Assembly (NCBI GenBank): GCA_945643635.1
Contig: CALZFC010000062.1
Coordinates: 1,490,001-1,554,000 of the forward strand
DNA length: 64,000 nucleotides
Origin: Allodiplogaster sudhausi
Lineage: Eukaryota > Nematoda > Chromadorea > Rhabditida > Diplogasteridae
Reading direction: 5' to 3'
The translations under genes and the position numbers were made by a program. Positions 62,108 to 64,000 of this stretch are shown in pieces (positions within the stretch are counted from its first letter, which is position 1; the number at the start of each line of letters is the position of its first letter). The notes under the pieces were generated by a model. It searched no databases. It saw only the letters and a list, made by a program, of their open reading frames with translations, and was not told where the DNA came from.

Positions 62108-63105
62108 CCAGATCAACCGGCTGGAGCTCAAGCAGCGGGATGTCGTCGCACGGCGGCTTACGGACTTCCTTCCAAAGGTTTGAATTTGAACAACTAATAT
62201 GTACATATGTCTTTCAGCACAATACACATCCTTCTCTGTTTCTTGTCTTAGGAATACTTATTATCTTTTAGCTTTATTGTTTTCAGGAATCATTCATCCC
62301 GTCGCCCCTGACTGCAGACGCAACGCAGTTCAGACGACACTACGCGGAGCTTTGTACTTCAACTCGCTGAGAAAAGCTCGCAAGCATGGATGGCGATCAC
62401 TGGTTCGAACTTTATTGATATCTCTCTATTTTCATCATTTATATCATTCATTATTTATCATTTACATCCTCTTACTCTCTCTCTCTCTCTCCGACTCTCT
62501 CTATGTATATCAAGTATTCCTTGCACTCTCCTTGGCGTCAGCACTTATAAAATCGCTCTGCAAGGCATTCTCTTCGCTCTTCAAATCTTCAGTTACTCAT
62601 CCGTTAGTACACCCTTCTTTTATTTTGAGAAAAAATTAATTTATCACAATGGAGGTGATACTTGCTGCTTCCAGATTGACAAAATCACCTTCGCCGCATT
62701 CTCTCCATGACATTACGATTTAATGAAGAAGATTTTGCGCAACGAATACTCCCTGATGCTGAAGAAGAAGCAGGAGGAAGTGAAGTGGCGGAAGACGCTG
62801 TGCGATCGCTTCGTCGGCTTTCTAAAAGAAGCGAAGTTCTCTTTCTTGGCCAACGTCGGAAAGAACATTCGTGCCACGGCGAACAAGCTGTACGTATTCT
62901 TATGTATTATTTCATTTCTATTCGTATTTCGTAAGCTGATATCTATATTTCTTTCATCTTATTTCATATTTCGTCTTTTCATGCTTAAATACCGATTGCT
63001 TCTCCTTTTAGTTTCGGATCGGCTCCTTCCACTTCCACCGATGAAGGAGCAGAGATTGTCGCTTACTCCTCAAACTGTATCAGCAGCCCCTCTAATTTTC
63101 ACCTT
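62108..63105 (+). CDS. Unrecognised protein-coding gene (partial model)
   Basis: Five plus-strand exons join in phase: about 62108-62177 (QINRLELKQRDVVARRLTDF), 62287-62353 (ESFIPSPLTADATQFRRHYA), 62542-62591 (LIKSLCKAFSSLFKSS), 62729-62889 (RNEYSLMLKKKQEEVKWRKT, then DRFVGFLKEAKFSFLANVGK) and 63012 onward (FGSAPSTSTDEGAEIVAYSS). The fourth is a basic, amphipathic helical segment. A possible further exon lies at about 63174-63265. Start and stop are not fixed, and the acceptor before 62729 is weak. No family recognised; soluble, no signal peptide or membrane segment in the part seen. Confidence 0.5.
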
Positions 63106-63656
63106 AATATGCGCAAAACACATATATTTCATAATACCATACTATTAAATATGCATCTTCGCCAGCTCTGCCTCCCTGCCATCCGCTCTTCCCTTTACTG
63201 CCGGGCCAGTGAACCGCCTACTTTTCGAGCAAGCGAATGCGGCGGAACCAGAAGATTTTACTTTGGGTTACTTTTTAATTTGCCAATTCTGTTCGGATGT
63301 ACGAATTCCATTTCTTATTTTTTTTTGCTTTCATGCTTTTCATTGCTTATGTTCAATTAATTTTTTTCTTTATTGATCTCTGATATCGTATATTACTAGT
63401 TGTATATTTCTTCCAATTTAACATGTTGTGCTTAGTTAATTCCTTATTTCGGTTTTATTTGCTGGTTATTTGCTCTTTTTTTTACTAACTATCACTCTTA
63501 GTGGTGATATTTAAGGAGTACATAAAGCAGTATTTTCTTAATTAAAATTTGATTGCAAGCAATTGCGTTAGTATAAGTAAAGTTGAATAACAATATTACA
63601 TTATATTTACTATTTTGGAAGAATCCGTCCGCGCTTTAATTTATTTGCGCTTTGAG

Positions 63657-63780
63657 AAAGTTTCGAGACGAAAAGATCACTCACTTTATTGCAGTCGCAT
63701 TGCAGAATGAAAACCGATGTTAAACAACATGAAAATTCACTAGAAATGGAGTGATGCCTTCAGCTGTGAGTTGCTAAATG
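63657..63780 (+). repeat. Direct repeat, copy 2
   Basis: Second copy of the block at 61640-61800. It ends about 40 bp from the collagen stop codon, so it is the 3' flank of the collagen gene. Confidence 0.8.
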
Positions 63781-63819
63781 TGCAACGAAATGTGGAGTTT
63801 CGCCTCTACTCGGTGGAGA

Positions 63820-64000
63820 TTAGAAGAGACGCTGGCGATAGGCGCCGGCGGGGGCCGTTTTAGCCGGCGCGGCCTGGATGCCGGAAGACACGGCGCCAAG
63901 AAGCGAGCCACTCCGGGACGGACACGGGCAGTACTCCGCGTCCAGACCTGGATCGCCCTCTTCGCCTGCTGCGCCTTCCGAGCCCTGGACAAGACATCAG
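63820..64000 (-). CDS. Cuticle collagen, 3' exon (cut by window end)
   Basis: The exon 63820-63984 reads, after a TTGTCCAG acceptor, GSEGAAGEEGDPG as Gly-X-Y triplets, then LDAEYCPCPSRSG and an Ala-rich tail ending YRQRLF and TAA. The Cys-Pro-Cys-Pro pair after the last triplets is the C-terminal signature of nematode cuticle collagens, extracellular proteins secreted by the hypodermis and cross-linked into the cuticle. The bulk of the triple helix and the N-terminal part lie beyond the window. Confidence 0.85.

Overview
This 64-kb window looks like nuclear DNA of a nematode. The best evidence is the last exon of a cuticle collagen at the right edge: a Gly-X-Y tail followed by the GLDAEYCPCP signature typical of nematode cuticle collagens. 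Genes have many small exons (27-300 nt) and AG-ended introns of 50 nt to 3 kb. GC-rich exons sit in AT-rich non-coding DNA with a very heavy load of GA/CT microsatellites. All gene models below were built by hand from splice signals, reading-phase continuity and protein-family motifs; small coordinate errors (a few nt) are possible.

Layout. 0-7 kb: microsatellite-rich DNA with weak exon candidates on the minus strand. 7.2-14.0 kb (+): a class B (secretin-type) neuropeptide GPCR in 13 identified exons, first exon(s) missing. 15.15-19.2 kb (-): an Ovo-type zinc-finger factor in 8 exons, convergent with the GPCR. 19.5-28.4 kb: GA/CT-dominated DNA with conflicting exon signals on both strands. 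28.45-43.3 kb (-): a complete 21-exon gene for a 701-aa ankyrin-repeat protein ending in a DPY-30 motif. 43.47-53.8 kb (-): an upstream divergent paralogue (19 exons, 5' end open) whose stop lies only about 170 bp before the ATG of the first, so the pair could be an operon. 57.2-60.35 kb (-): a complete 9-exon D-aspartate oxidase. 61.8-61.9 kb: a broken copy of one oxidase exon. 62.1-63.1 kb (+): an unrecognised gene. 63.8 kb to end (-): cuticle collagen 3' exon.

The most unusual content is in the introns. The intron before TM3 of the GPCR ends in about 25 tandem copies of a 33-bp unit that is itself a copy of the 3' splice site plus the first six bases of the exon; every upstream copy would lead to a stop codon if used. 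At least seven long foldback (palindromic) or MITE-like elements of four families occupy introns of the two ankyrin genes and the GPCR, one ending 8 nt from a splice donor and one starting 19 nt from an exon. A fifth palindrome, just upstream of the ankyrin tandem, carries a tRNA-Arg-like sequence in both arms. Pyrimidine microsatellites often sit directly at the 3' end of introns on the sense strand. Two otherwise well-supported introns lack an AG acceptor. The genes share no evident pathway, apart from the two ankyrin paralogues.
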